From the NCBI RefSeq assembly GCF_014164585.1, contig NZ_JACJFM010000007.1:1-64000 (forward strand): a DNA stretch of 64,000 bases, read 5' to 3'. Below the pieces are notes generated by a model. The model worked only from the letters and a program-made list of their open reading frames with translations. It did not search any database and was not told where the DNA came from. Positions 45,083 to 53,384 of the stretch are shown piece by piece (position 1 is the stretch's first letter; every line of letters starts with the position of its first letter). A program made the translations under genes and the position numbers. Origin of the DNA: Oceanospirillum sediminis. Lineage in GTDB: Bacteria; Pseudomonadota; Gammaproteobacteria; Pseudomonadales; Halomonadaceae.

Positions 45083-46414
45083 ATGAGCGAAAAGAAAAAT
45101 AGCAAAGGGCCGGCTGATAAAAACAGCCCGGATGAAAAGACCGTGACATCAGAGAATCAATCCCAGAAAGAGCAAAGCACTCAGCCTTCTGCTGACCAGA
45201 CTACTGCAGCGAATACTGCTGAGCAGAAAGAAGGCAATCAGCCTGATCTGAAAGGCAAAGCAGACAATAGCAAGCCAGCTTCTGCCCAGCCATCTGCTGT
45301 TGATAAAAAAGCTTCAGACGAAAAAAATCCAGCTGATCCGAAAGCAGCGGATAAAAAAGCGACGACTCAAGCAGACCCCAAAGCTCAGCCTGCAGAAGAG
45401 AAGCAGGCTTCTGGAAAGGGACTGGCCACTCTGGCCATCCTGATCTCTCTGGGCGCTGCCGGTGCGGCCGGTTATGGCCTGTGGATGCAGCAGACGAAAT
45501 TACAGCAGCAGCTACAGGAACTGAGTGATAGCAACAGTGCACTGACCTCAAAAGTTCAGCAGCAGAATGGCCAGATTAGTAGCTTTAGCAGCCTGAAGCA
45601 ATTGCCAGCTTCAATCCAGAAACTGGATGGAGAGCAGAGCAAACAGCGTCAGCAGATGATTCAGCTGGCAGCTGAGCTGGCCGATGCCAGAGGTCCTAAG
45701 CCAAGTGACTGGCTGCAGGCTGAAGCAGAGTATCTGTTGCGTCTGGCCAACCACAGGCTGCAACTGGAAGGTGATATCAATGGTGCCGAAGCTATGCTGG
45801 CCAGCGCCGATGAACGTCTGATGGAAGCGGATGATCCCAGCCTGTTCGCTGTCCGTGAGGCGATTGCAGATGAGCGACTGAGCTTGTCAGGCCTGGCTCC
45901 GGTTGATAAAAGCGGCATGTTCTTTACTATTGCTGCTCTGGAGAATCAGATTGATCAGCTGCCACTGCCACTGGAACCAGGCAATACCAGTGATGTCAGC
46001 AAAGGCCTGAACCTGAAAGGCGAAGAGGGTACACCAATCTGGAAGACATTATGGTCTGAAATGAAAGGCCTGGTGATTATCCGTCATCGTGACGAGACCA
46101 TCACACCTCTGCTTCCACCCCAGGAAAGCATGTATCTGCGTCACAACCTGCGTCTGAATCTGCAACAGGCCCAGATTGCCCTGATGAAAGAAGATACCCG
46201 CCTGTATAAAGCTCTGATGCAACAGGCTCAACAGTGGATCAAGTCTCACTTTGACCTGAACCAGCACATGACTCAGAACGCACTGAAACAGCTGGCAAAA
46301 CTCGAAAGTACTTCCATTGAGGTGAAGAAACCGGATGTATCCGGTTCTCTGAAGCTGCTGCGTAAAATCCAGAAACAACGATTCAAACCACAGCGTAAGG
46401 AGCCACAGGCATGA
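45083..46414 (+). CDS. hemX: HemX, membrane protein of the haem operon
   Basis: A 443-residue inner-membrane protein. The first ~110 residues are low-complexity, rich in Lys, Ala, Asp and Gln; a single membrane helix lies near 113-135 (LATLAILISLGAAGAAGYGL). The periplasmic part has a coiled coil and a HemX core with RGPKPSDWLQAEAEYLLRLAN (read as ARGPKPSDWLQ). Often mislabelled as uroporphyrinogen methyltransferase; no such domain is here. Coupled to hemY by ATGA overlap. Confidence 0.9.
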   Translation: MSEKKNSKGPADKNSPDEKTVTSENQSQKEQSTQPSADQTTAANTAEQKEGNQPDLKGKADNSKPASAQPSAVDKKASDEKNPADPKAADKKATTQADPKAQPAEEKQASGKGLATLAILISLGAAGAAGYGLWMQQTKLQQQLQELSDSNSALTSKVQQQNGQISSFSSLKQLPASIQKLDGEQSKQRQQMIQLAAELADARGPKPSDWLQAEAEYLLRLANHRLQLEGDINGAEAMLASADERLMEADDPSLFAVREAIADERLSLSGLAPVDKSGMFFTIAALENQIDQLPLPLEPGNTSDVSKGLNLKGEEGTPIWKTLWSEMKGLVIIRHRDETITPLLPPQESMYLRHNLRLNLQQAQIALMKEDTRLYKALMQQAQQWIKSHFDLNQHMTQNALKQLAKLESTSIEVKKPDVSGSLKLLRKIQKQRFKPQRKEPQA

Positions 46415-47652
46415 AACGTCTCTATATTGCCATTGTCCTCGCGCTGGCAGCGGGGATGTTCGCGGGCCTGATCATTAAAGAGGATCCGGGTTACATCCTG
46501 ATGAGCTGGGGTAAAACCACTGTAGAGATGTCTCTATGGGTTGGTCTGGTACTGCAGGGACTGATTCTGATCGGCTTCTACCTGCTGATTCGCACTCTGG
46601 TAATCGTACGTAATCCGGTTCAGACACTGAATAAACTGACACCGGGCAGCCGTGAGAAACGTGCTCAGAAAGCGACGGTAAAAGGTCTGCTGCTGCTATC
46701 TGAAGGACAATGGCGTAAAGCAGAGCGCCTGCTGAGTAAGAGTGCAGAGCGCTCAGGTACACCTTTGGTCAATTACCTGGCAGCCGCTAAAGCCTCTCAT
46801 GCTCAGGGACATAGTGGCCATACAGATAAACTGCTGAAAAAAGCTCTGGATAGCTCCCCTGGCGCGGAAACAGCGGTAGAAATTGCTCAGGCAGAAATCC
46901 AGTATGAGCGCGGCCAGTACGAGCAGTGCCTGGCAGCCCTGCTGCGCATCCAGAAACAGAACCCTCGTCATCGCTGGGCACTGAAAACTCTGATGCGCGT
47001 CTATAAGAAACTGGAAGACTGGAAAAGCCTGCAGGAGCTTTACCCTCAGCTGCTGAAAAATAAGGTGATCTCTGGCAAAGAAGGCCAGGATCTCCTGATT
47101 AACCTGAACATCTCTCTGCTAAAAGAAACCACTAAGCTGGAGAATGACGATAAGCAGCGCGAAGCGGTTCAGAAGATCTGGCAGAATCTGCCATCTGATC
47201 TGAAAGAAAATGATCGTCTGATTGAAGCCTATGCTCGCGGCCTGCTGGCCTGTAACGCAGAAATGGTTCTGGAGCGCTTTATCAATGAGCGACTACGCAA
47301 ACGCTGGTCAGACAAGCTGGTCATTATCTATGGCCTGATCAGCAAGGGTGATGCAGACCAGCACCTGAAACAGACGGAGAAGTGGCTGGAGGGCCAGCCA
47401 GACAATGCCAGCCTGTTACTGACAGCCGGTCGTCTGTGCCTGCGCAATCAGCTCTGGGGTAAAGGCGCGGAATATCTGGAGGCCAGCTTCCGTCATGATC
47501 CTCTGGCAACAACGGCCGCTGAGCTTAGCCGACTGTATTCGAATATGGGACGCGCTACTAAGAGCCGCCATTATTACCAGCAGTGTCTGAATCTGGCAGG
47601 GTATCACTTGCCAGGTCTGCCGATGCCTGAAGCATCAGCAGAAAAAAACTGA
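46411..47652 (+). CDS. hemY: HemY, TPR protein of the haem operon
   Basis: A 413-residue inner-membrane protein with two N-terminal helices (about 4-22 and 38-62) and TPR-like helices after it (RKAERLLSKSAERSG, LLLTAGRLCLRNQLWGKGAEYLE). It is the last haem gene, ending in a good terminator, after which the small RNA region begins. Its precise function is unknown in the family. It is not the protoporphyrinogen oxidase that shares the name. Confidence 0.9.
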   Translation: MKRLYIAIVLALAAGMFAGLIIKEDPGYILMSWGKTTVEMSLWVGLVLQGLILIGFYLLIRTLVIVRNPVQTLNKLTPGSREKRAQKATVKGLLLLSEGQWRKAERLLSKSAERSGTPLVNYLAAAKASHAQGHSGHTDKLLKKALDSSPGAETAVEIAQAEIQYERGQYEQCLAALLRIQKQNPRHRWALKTLMRVYKKLEDWKSLQELYPQLLKNKVISGKEGQDLLINLNISLLKETTKLENDDKQREAVQKIWQNLPSDLKENDRLIEAYARGLLACNAEMVLERFINERLRKRWSDKLVIIYGLISKGDADQHLKQTEKWLEGQPDNASLLLTAGRLCLRNQLWGKGAEYLEASFRHDPLATTAAELSRLYSNMGRATKSRHYYQQCLNLAGYHLPGLPMPEASAEKN

Positions 47653-47668
47653 TCTGATCAGATAAAAA

Positions 47669-47696
47669 AACCGGCCCTTGAAGGCCGGTTTTTTTT
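47669..47696 (+). terminator. Terminator of the haem operon
   Basis: AACCGGCC (47669-47676) with GGCCGGTT (47683-47690), then a run of eight T. It insulates the small RNA region. Confidence 0.9.
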
Positions 47697-47814
47697 ATCC
47701 TCACCCTTACAACTCGTCAACATTTTCCCTCCCTGTTCAGGCACAAGTAGTCTTTGTCGCGATAAATCTAAAAAGCCGCCTAACCATCTGAAATTAAATA
47801 AGAAAAAATTTAAA

Positions 47815-47865
47815 TGAAAATAATTCTCAAAAATACTTTACCAATCAAATGAGAAGCATTACTAT
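47815..47865 (+). promoter_or_regulatory. Fur-controlled promoter of small RNA copy 1
   Basis: Upstream Fur-box-like site TGAAAATAATTCTCA at 47815-47829 (7-1-7 form, one mismatch to its own symmetry). Then -35 TTTACC (47837-47842), 17-bp spacer, -10 TACTAT (47860-47865), overlapped by a second box TGAGAAGCATTACTA (47850-47864; 10 of 14 against TGATAATNATTATCA). Confidence 0.7.
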
Positions 47866-47871
47866 TTAAAC

Positions 47872-48067
47872 ACGCTCAGGGAGATCTTCTGGTAAGGCGC
47901 TTAAGTCTGCAGGGGTGCCGGTTTAACCGCTTTACCATAAGCCTCTCTCTGGCTCGAAATAAACCAGTCAATTCAGGTTCAGGTTCCCGAATACAGTTGG
48001 TTTATCTCCTCATCAAGCTAATCACGGTCTGGCCCGACAGAATCCCCCTTCTGTCGGGCATTTTTTT
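47872..48067 (+). ncRNA. Predicted iron-regulated small RNA, copy 1
   Basis: Predicted transcript of about 196 nt from near 47872. Its 5' part is unlike copies 2 and 3: GGTAAGGCG and CGCTTTACC form a 9-bp stem with one G-U. The 3' part has AGGTTCAGGTTCCC, a long-range ATAAACCA/TGGTTTAT helix and the 45-nt core at 47998-48042 that is identical in all copies. The core contains TATCTCCTCATC, complementary to Shine-Dalgarno sequences. Terminator: 11-bp stem GCCCGACAGAA/TTCTGTCGGGC (48032-48059) and seven T. No ORF with a ribosome site lies inside. Confidence 0.75.
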
Positions 48068-48094
48068 GTCTGCTCTCAGGGGGTGGGATAATTT

Positions 48095-48147
48095 ATTTTT
48101 TCTTAAAATATATTCAAATCAGTAAGTTATATATTTTAAGAAAAAAT
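48095..48147. repeat. 19-bp perfect AT-rich inverted repeat upstream of copy 2
   Basis: ATTTTTTCTTAAAATATAT (48095-48113) and its exact complement (48129-48147), separated by 15 bases, directly before the Fur box of copy 2. Could be a promoter-supporting bent AT element or a cruciform. Confidence 0.85.
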
Positions 48148-48149
48148 TT

Positions 48150-48200
48150 TGAGAATAATTCTCAAAATCACTTTACAGATCAAATGAGAACAAATATCAT
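48150..48200 (+). promoter_or_regulatory. Fur-controlled promoter of small RNA copy 2
   Basis: Perfectly symmetric Fur-type box TGAGAATAATTCTCA (48150-48164), extended to a 21-bp palindrome. Then -35 TTTACA (48172-48177), 17-bp spacer, -10 TATCAT (48195-48200) and a second box at 48185-48199 (11 of 14). The centres of the two boxes are 35 bp apart, as in copy 1. Confidence 0.8.
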
Positions 48201-48206
48201 TAAATC

Positions 48207-48336
48207 ACTGCTTAGCAATAAGCAACGATTTAAACCAGTTAAACAGGTTCAGGTTTCCTTTTTTATTTGGTTTATCTCCTCATCAAGCTAATCACGGTCT
48301 GGCCCGACAGAACCCCCTTCTGTCGGGCATTTTTTT
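48207..48336 (+). ncRNA. Predicted iron-regulated small RNA, copy 2
   Basis: About 130 nt from A48207. A 5' hairpin TGCTTA-GCAA-TAAGCA (GNRA loop) comes first, then GATTTAAACCA, AGGTTCAGGTTTCC, the TAAACCA/TGGTTTA helix, the identical 45-nt core (48268-48312) and the terminator stem 48302-48328 with seven T. Its 5' half is related to copy 3, its promoter to copy 1. Confidence 0.8.
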
Positions 48337-48500
48337 GCCTGCTAATCCGGCCCGTTCCACAATCATCTGTATAACCTGGAAATCGTCCGATTATCTCATA
48401 ACCCAATAGAGCGAATTGCTTCTTTATCAGGCAGCAGCCGACTCTGAAACACCTGGATAAAAACAACTGCAAGAAAATGCAAAAATCTTTCAGGAAAGGC

Positions 48501-48529
48501 TTTACTTTGAAAACAAGAATCATTATCAT
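48501..48529 (+). promoter_or_regulatory. Fur-controlled promoter of small RNA copy 3
   Basis: -35 TTTACT (48501-48506), 17-bp spacer, -10 TATCAT (48524-48529). A Fur box, AAGAATCATTATCA within 48514-48528, overlaps the -10 and matches the right half of the consensus fully. No upstream second box is seen. Confidence 0.8.
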
Positions 48530-48535
48530 TTATTC

Positions 48536-48670
48536 ACTGCTTAGGAATAAGCAGCGATTTAAACCACAGTTTAAATTAAGGTTCAGGTTTCCTTATTTAA
48601 TGGTTTATCTCCTCATCAAGCTAATCACGGTCTGGCCCGACAGAATCCCCCTTCTGTCGGGCATTTTTTT
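48536..48670 (+). ncRNA. Predicted iron-regulated small RNA, copy 3
   Basis: About 135 nt from A48536. 5' hairpin CTGCTTA-GGAA-TAAGCAG (GNRA loop), then TAAACCA/TGGTTTA enclosing AGGTTCAGGTTTCC, the identical core (48601-48645) and terminator stem GCCCGACAGAA/TTCTGTCGGGC (48635-48662) with seven T. The loop changes from GCAA in copy 2 to GGAA here keep the GNRA class, which suggests a structured 5' end under selection. Confidence 0.8.
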
Positions 48671-48746
48671 ATTTTCTAAACACTCAGAGCCATTTCTGAT
48701 AGCAGAGCCACCTGAAAAATAGATCAGATATCAGGACAGGGAAAAC

Positions 48747-50159
48747 TTACTCTTCATCACTATCAGGCTTATAAGGTTCAGCAGAGCGTTTTCTGATCGT
48801 ACCAAAGCCCGTACTCTTACGTTCTACAGGGGCTGTCGGACGACGCTTAGCTGCCACACCATCCCCCAGTGCTTCTTCATTACGACGAGCGGCTCTTTTA
48901 GCCACTTTTTTCTCTTTGCCTTTCTGACGGGCTTTCTGAGCTTTTTTCTCTGCAGCCGTTTTTGGCTTTTTCTTACCTGGGGTTTTGCCATTACTGCGAA
49001 CATCTTTAGGCCCTTTATACCTCCCTTCCAGCCCTTTTACACCAGTCTTATCAAAAGAAACCTGCAGATAGCGTTCAATCGTTGCTTTCAGATTCCAGTC
49101 CTGCGGCTGGATCATCGAAATAGCCAGACCCTGTTCACCAGCACGACCGGTACGGCCAATCCTATGTACGTAATCATCCCCTTTGCGAGCCATATCGTAA
49201 TTGATCACAAGGCCGACACCCGAAATATCCAGACCACGTGCTGCTACGTCAGTAGCGACCATGACATTAATATGCCCCCGGCGCATCAGATTCATCACAT
49301 GATTACGCTTATCCTGCTCCATATCCCCATGCAGCACGACATTGCGTACATCTTTATAGCGAAGGAAGCCCCCCAGACGATCGGCTTCAACTTTTTTGTT
49401 AACAAAAATCAGCGCTTTTTCGTATTTCAGATCATTAAGCAAACGTAACAGCATGGCATCCTTATGCTTATTATCATCTGCCAGCAGATACTGCTGAGTA
49501 ATACTTTCATGCTGATCCCGCACCGTACTGATCATAATGGTTTCAGGATCATTCAGAGTACTCTCAGCCACCTTACGCACTCCCGGATGGCTGATTGTGG
49601 CAGAGAACAGCATCGTCTGACGCTCAGGCCGACAACGGCTGGTAATCGCCTCCAGCTCTTCTTTAAACCCCATATCCAGCATACGATCCGCTTCATCCAG
49701 CACCAGAAACTCCAGATCATCCAGATCCAGAGAGCCTTTTTCCAGATGCTCAGCCAGACGCCCAGGCGTCGCAATAACAATCTCCGGATTCTTTCGCAGC
49801 ATCGCTTTCTGATACTTAAAGGTGTCTCCACCAATAATCCAGGTCGCTTCAACACGGGTAAAAGCCGCCAGTTCAGTGAAATGCTTATAGATCTGTCGCA
49901 CCAGCTCGCGGGTCGGTGCCAGAATCAGTCCTCTGGTGCCAGTATTCGGTGACGGGTTGTTCAGGAAGTAGTGCAGCATCGGCAATAAAAATGCCGCTGT
50001 TTTTCCACTACCGGTTTCCGCACTGACCAGAAGATCTTTTTGCTGCATGGCGGCAGGAATAGATTTCGCCTGAACATCGGTCGGCTGTTTGAATTCCAGT
50101 TTGTCCAGCGCCTTAATCAGGCGTTCATGCAAAGAAAGCTCGGTAAACAAAGACTGCAC
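48747..50159 (-). CDS. DEAD-box ATP-dependent RNA helicase (SrmB-like)
   Basis: A 470-residue helicase. Q-motif FKQPTDVQAKSIPAA, motif I SAETGSGKT, Ia PTRELVRQ, DEAD (in LVLDEADRMLDMGF), SAT, and the second RecA domain ending HRIGRTGRAG. The C-terminal ~110 residues are very basic and disordered (KKPKTAAEKKAQKARQK), suited to RNA binding. It works in ribosome assembly or RNA decay. The frame starts at GTG 50159, but GAGG fits better with TTG 50150, so the first three residues are uncertain. Close to SrmB in sequence, though RhlE-type cannot be excluded. Confidence 0.9.
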   Translation of the reverse strand: MQSLFTELSLHERLIKALDKLEFKQPTDVQAKSIPAAMQQKDLLVSAETGSGKTAAFLLPMLHYFLNNPSPNTGTRGLILAPTRELVRQIYKHFTELAAFTRVEATWIIGGDTFKYQKAMLRKNPEIVIATPGRLAEHLEKGSLDLDDLEFLVLDEADRMLDMGFKEELEAITSRCRPERQTMLFSATISHPGVRKVAESTLNDPETIMISTVRDQHESITQQYLLADDNKHKDAMLLRLLNDLKYEKALIFVNKKVEADRLGGFLRYKDVRNVVLHGDMEQDKRNHVMNLMRRGHINVMVATDVAARGLDISGVGLVINYDMARKGDDYVHRIGRTGRAGEQGLAISMIQPQDWNLKATIERYLQVSFDKTGVKGLEGRYKGPKDVRSNGKTPGKKKPKTAAEKKAQKARQKGKEKKVAKRAARRNEEALGDGVAAKRRPTAPVERKSTGFGTIRKRSAEPYKPDSDEE

Positions 50160-50488
50160 CTCAATAAAAATAATAATGTAATCAACATCTTCCGTAATCG
50201 ACCACCTTTTGACCAGGTTTTACGATAAAAAGAAGATGCTATAGTCCACCTGAATGCATATACCCCTGCAGGTGGCTGAACTCAGACCGGGTCCATCAGA
50301 CAAAAACCCGGCGATAACCTCTATGCCTCGTATTATAACGGATTGCGCACATTCAGGCCCTGAAAAACTGGCTTATGAGGATACGTTATGTCAGGCTTTT
50401 AAGGCCTGCACTGATGATTTTTTTCTCTGCAGCTCTTCCAGGAAAAAGTAAAATTACATAAAACGTAATAATGTAATACGACTATTTT
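50160..50488. other. Intergenic region between pilT and the helicase gene, 329 bp
   Basis: Both neighbours are on the minus strand, so this holds the helicase promoter and leader and the 3' end of pilT. A plus-strand frame at 50254-50451 lacks a ribosome site and family sequence. No clear terminator or repeat. Confidence 0.35.
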
Positions 50489-51505
50489 TCAGCCGGAAAA
50501 ATCCACCTGATCCGCCGAAATCACCCCATCAGATACCAGATTCTGTAACCCCTGTTCCATAGTCTGCATGCCTTCTGCTGCGCCGGTCTGCATCACCGTC
50601 TGCATTTGTGCAATCCGATCTTCTCTTATCAGATGGCGAATAGCAGAGTTCACCCGCATAATCTCATGTACCGCAACACGTCCGCCTTTCTGCTGACGGA
50701 CCAGATTCTGGCACACCACAGCCTGCAGAGACTCAGACAGCATAGAACGCACCAGAGCTTTCTCTCCGGCGGGGAAAACATCCAGAATACGGTTCACCGT
50801 TTTTGCCGCAGAATCCGTATGTAGCGTAGAAAAAACGGTATGTCCGGTTTCTGCTGCTGTCAGTGCCATACGGATTGTTTCCGGGTCCCGCATCTCACCC
50901 ACAAGAATAACGTCCGGGTCCTCCCGAAGTGCAGCTCGCAGAGCTTCACTGTATCCCAGAGTGTCTTTATGCAATTCCCGCTGAGTGACCAGACTCTTTT
51001 TACTGGTGTGCAGGAATTCAATAGGATCTTCAATAGTCAGAATATGCTGACTACGATGCTCATTCACATAATCCAGCATGGCGGCCAGCGTGGTACTTTT
51101 ACCTGTACCAGTTGGCCCAGTGACCAGCACCAGACCTTTAGTGGTCATCGCCAACTGACGAAACACTTCGCCAAGCCCCAGTTGATCCAGTGATGGCACC
51201 TGAAATGGCAGAGCTCTTATAACGGCAGAAACGCCTTTGTGCTGATGGAATGCATTAATTCTGAAACGGGCAACGCCTTCCTGTTGCCAGGAGAAATCCA
51301 GTTCCAGTTGTTTCTGAAATGTCTCCTGTTGCTCCGGAGTCATCAGTGATTTCAGTCCGGCGTCTATTTTTTCTGATGTCAGTGCCGGACTCTTAATCCG
51401 GCGCATATCGCCGTTCATGCGTAATACCGGCGGCATACCCGCAGAAAGATGAAGATCAGAGGCTCCTTGCTTTGCGCAGAAAGCCAGCAGTTCGGTAATA
51501 TCCAT
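50489..51505 (-). CDS. pilT: Type IV pilus retraction ATPase PilT
   Basis: A 338-residue hexameric ATPase powering pilus retraction. Walker A GPTGTGKS (130-137), Asp box TIEDPIEF (157-164), Walker B VGEMRD (202-207), His box GHTVFSTLHT (221-230) and the PilT-specific AIRHLIRE (in the AIRNLIRE position) near 288. Divergent from yggS, as in Pseudomonas. Pilus structural genes are not in the window. Confidence 0.93.
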   Translation of the reverse strand: MDITELLAFCAKQGASDLHLSAGMPPVLRMNGDMRRIKSPALTSEKIDAGLKSLMTPEQQETFQKQLELDFSWQQEGVARFRINAFHQHKGVSAVIRALPFQVPSLDQLGLGEVFRQLAMTTKGLVLVTGPTGTGKSTTLAAMLDYVNEHRSQHILTIEDPIEFLHTSKKSLVTQRELHKDTLGYSEALRAALREDPDVILVGEMRDPETIRMALTAAETGHTVFSTLHTDSAAKTVNRILDVFPAGEKALVRSMLSESLQAVVCQNLVRQQKGGRVAVHEIMRVNSAIRHLIREDRIAQMQTVMQTGAAEGMQTMEQGLQNLVSDGVISADQVDFSG

Positions 51506-51579
51506 TTGCCTGAATCCCGATTGTATAATGTGATGATTAATGACCAGGCAATAACGCCTGAACCAGGAAATAATCTACC

Positions 51580-52290
51580 ATGACTGACCAAGCTAATGCT
51601 GAGACTATCGCTGAGAATCTATCCGGTGTCCGTGAGCAGATCAGACAGAGTTGCGAGCGCTATCAACGATCACCTGACACAGTTACCCTGCTGGCAGTCA
51701 GCAAAACGAAACCTGCTGAAGCACTGAAAGCCGCCTGGCAGGCAGGGCAAAGAGATTTTGGTGAAAATTATCTGCAGGAATCACTGGAAAAACAGGAAAT
51801 CCTTAAAGATCTGGATATCTGCTGGCACTTTATCGGCCCGATTCAGTCCAACAAAACCCGGGCCATCGCGGAAAGCTTTCAATGGGTACACAGCGTGGAT
51901 CGCCTGAAAGTTGCTCAACGCCTGAATGATCAGCGCCCGGAACACCTGCCACCACTGAATATCTGCCTGCAGATCAATATCAGTGAAGAAGCCACAAAAT
52001 CAGGCATTACCCTGACAGAACTCCCGGAACTGGCCGCTCAGATAGCACAGATGCCAAACCTGACCCTGAGAGGTCTTATGGCGATTCCGGCACCGGCGGA
52101 TACTCAGCAAGAGCAAAGAAAACCGTTTGCCGCTCTGCAGGCTGCCCTGTTTGAATTAAAAGCAGATCATCCTCAGATGGATACCCTGTCGATGGGCATG
52201 ACCGGGGATATGGACGCCGCCATTGCCGAAGGCAGCACCATGGTTCGAATTGGCACGGCTATATTCGGAGCCCGCTCTTATCCGGCATAA
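51580..52290 (+). CDS. yggS: PLP homeostasis protein (YggS/PROSC)
   Basis: A 236-residue PLP-binding protein controlling vitamin B6 and amino-acid balance. The PLP lysine lies in LLAVSKTKP (near 37), followed by FGENYLQE, WHFIGPIQSNK and the C-terminal SMGMTGDMDAAIAEGSTMVRIGT. First gene of yggS-proC-yggT-yggU. Confidence 0.93.
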   Translation: MTDQANAETIAENLSGVREQIRQSCERYQRSPDTVTLLAVSKTKPAEALKAAWQAGQRDFGENYLQESLEKQEILKDLDICWHFIGPIQSNKTRAIAESFQWVHSVDRLKVAQRLNDQRPEHLPPLNICLQINISEEATKSGITLTELPELAAQIAQMPNLTLRGLMAIPAPADTQQEQRKPFAALQAALFELKADHPQMDTLSMGMTGDMDAAIAEGSTMVRIGTAIFGARSYPA

Positions 52291-52448
52291 TAACGGTATT
52301 GATCGAATCACTCCGTAACAGTAATACGCATGAAATAATCGTCGTCGCTGTCTTGCGGAGCACAGAATACTGCCCCGGATCTTTTATAAATGATCTGAGA
52401 TCCGGAAAAATTCAGGCAGAACTGTCCGAAAACAGAGGAATTTATACT

Positions 52449-53273
52449 ATGCAAAATGCCACTCTGGCGTTTCTGGGTGCCGGCAATATGTGCGGTAGTA
52501 TCATTGGAGGCCTGATAGCTGAAGGCTATCCCCCGGAGCAGATTACAGCGACACGCCGTTCCGAAGCGCCATTAAAAGAGATGCAGGCACAATGGGATAT
52601 TCAGGTCAGTTCCGATAATATCGCTACTGTTGCCAGCCATGATGTGATCATCCTGGGTGTCAAACCTCAGATGATGAAGGAGCTGTGCGATCAGATCAGA
52701 GATCAGGTGCAAGCCAGCAAACCTCTGATTATCTCCGTAGCTGCAGGCCTGACAGCAGAGACACTGGAACGCTGGCTGGGTGGCGATGTCGCCGTGATTC
52801 GCACCATGCCTAACACCCCTTCTTTACTGCGTTGTGGTGCAACCGGTCTGTTTGCCAATAACAAGGTCAGTGAGTCTCAGAAAGCACTGGCTGAAAGTAT
52901 GATGCAAGCCACAGGTATTGCGCTCTGGGTAGACAAGGAAGAGTTAATGGAAGCGGTTACCGGGGTTTCCGGCAGCGGCCCGGCTTATTTCTTCCTGATG
53001 ATGGAAGCGATGCAACAGGCGGGGGAATCCGTTGGCCTGACACCGGAAGTGGCACGTCAATTGACCCTGCAAACAGCTCTGGGAGCTGCCAGAATGGCCA
53101 CAGAAAGTGATGTGGAGCCAGCAGAATTACGCCGCCGGGTTACGTCACCGGGCGGCACGACAGAACAGGCGATCAGAACCTTTAATGAAGGCGGTCTGAC
53201 AGAACTGTTTGAAAAAGCCGTCAAAGCCTCGGCCAACCGGGGTAAAGAGCTGGCAGAACTACTGGATCAGTAA
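52449..53273 (+). CDS. proC: Pyrroline-5-carboxylate reductase
   Basis: A 274-residue NADPH enzyme making proline. Rossmann motif FLGAGNMCG at 7-15, then IRTMPNTPSLL near 120, GVSGSGPAYFF near 175 and the C-terminal TSPGGTTEQAI. I start at ATG 52449, preceded by AGAGGA; the frame is open back to 52299, but those 50 residues have no family match. Confidence 0.94.
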   Translation: MQNATLAFLGAGNMCGSIIGGLIAEGYPPEQITATRRSEAPLKEMQAQWDIQVSSDNIATVASHDVIILGVKPQMMKELCDQIRDQVQASKPLIISVAAGLTAETLERWLGGDVAVIRTMPNTPSLLRCGATGLFANNKVSESQKALAESMMQATGIALWVDKEELMEAVTGVSGSGPAYFFLMMEAMQQAGESVGLTPEVARQLTLQTALGAARMATESDVEPAELRRRVTSPGGTTEQAIRTFNEGGLTELFEKAVKASANRGKELAELLDQ

Positions 53274-53384
53274 TTCTGCTGCCAGAACAGGCAAAAGATC
53301 CGTTAAACCTGCGAATAGTGCTGGAAAAAAACGCTTTTGCCTCCATACAATAAGACAACATTCATTTTCAGGAGCTATGCCACA

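Noticed and set aside
47998-48670. Three repeats read as a mobile element, REP array or CRISPR
   Set aside because: Only three units with spacings of 270 and 333 bp, each with promoter and terminator; no spacers or cas genes, no transposase and no terminal repeats.
50254-50451. 65-codon plus-strand ORF upstream of the helicase gene
   Set aside because: No ribosome site and no family sequence; lies in a leader/promoter region.
52299-52448. Extra 50 residues in frame before proC
   Set aside because: Not part of the ProC family; a good ribosome site precedes the internal ATG at 52449.
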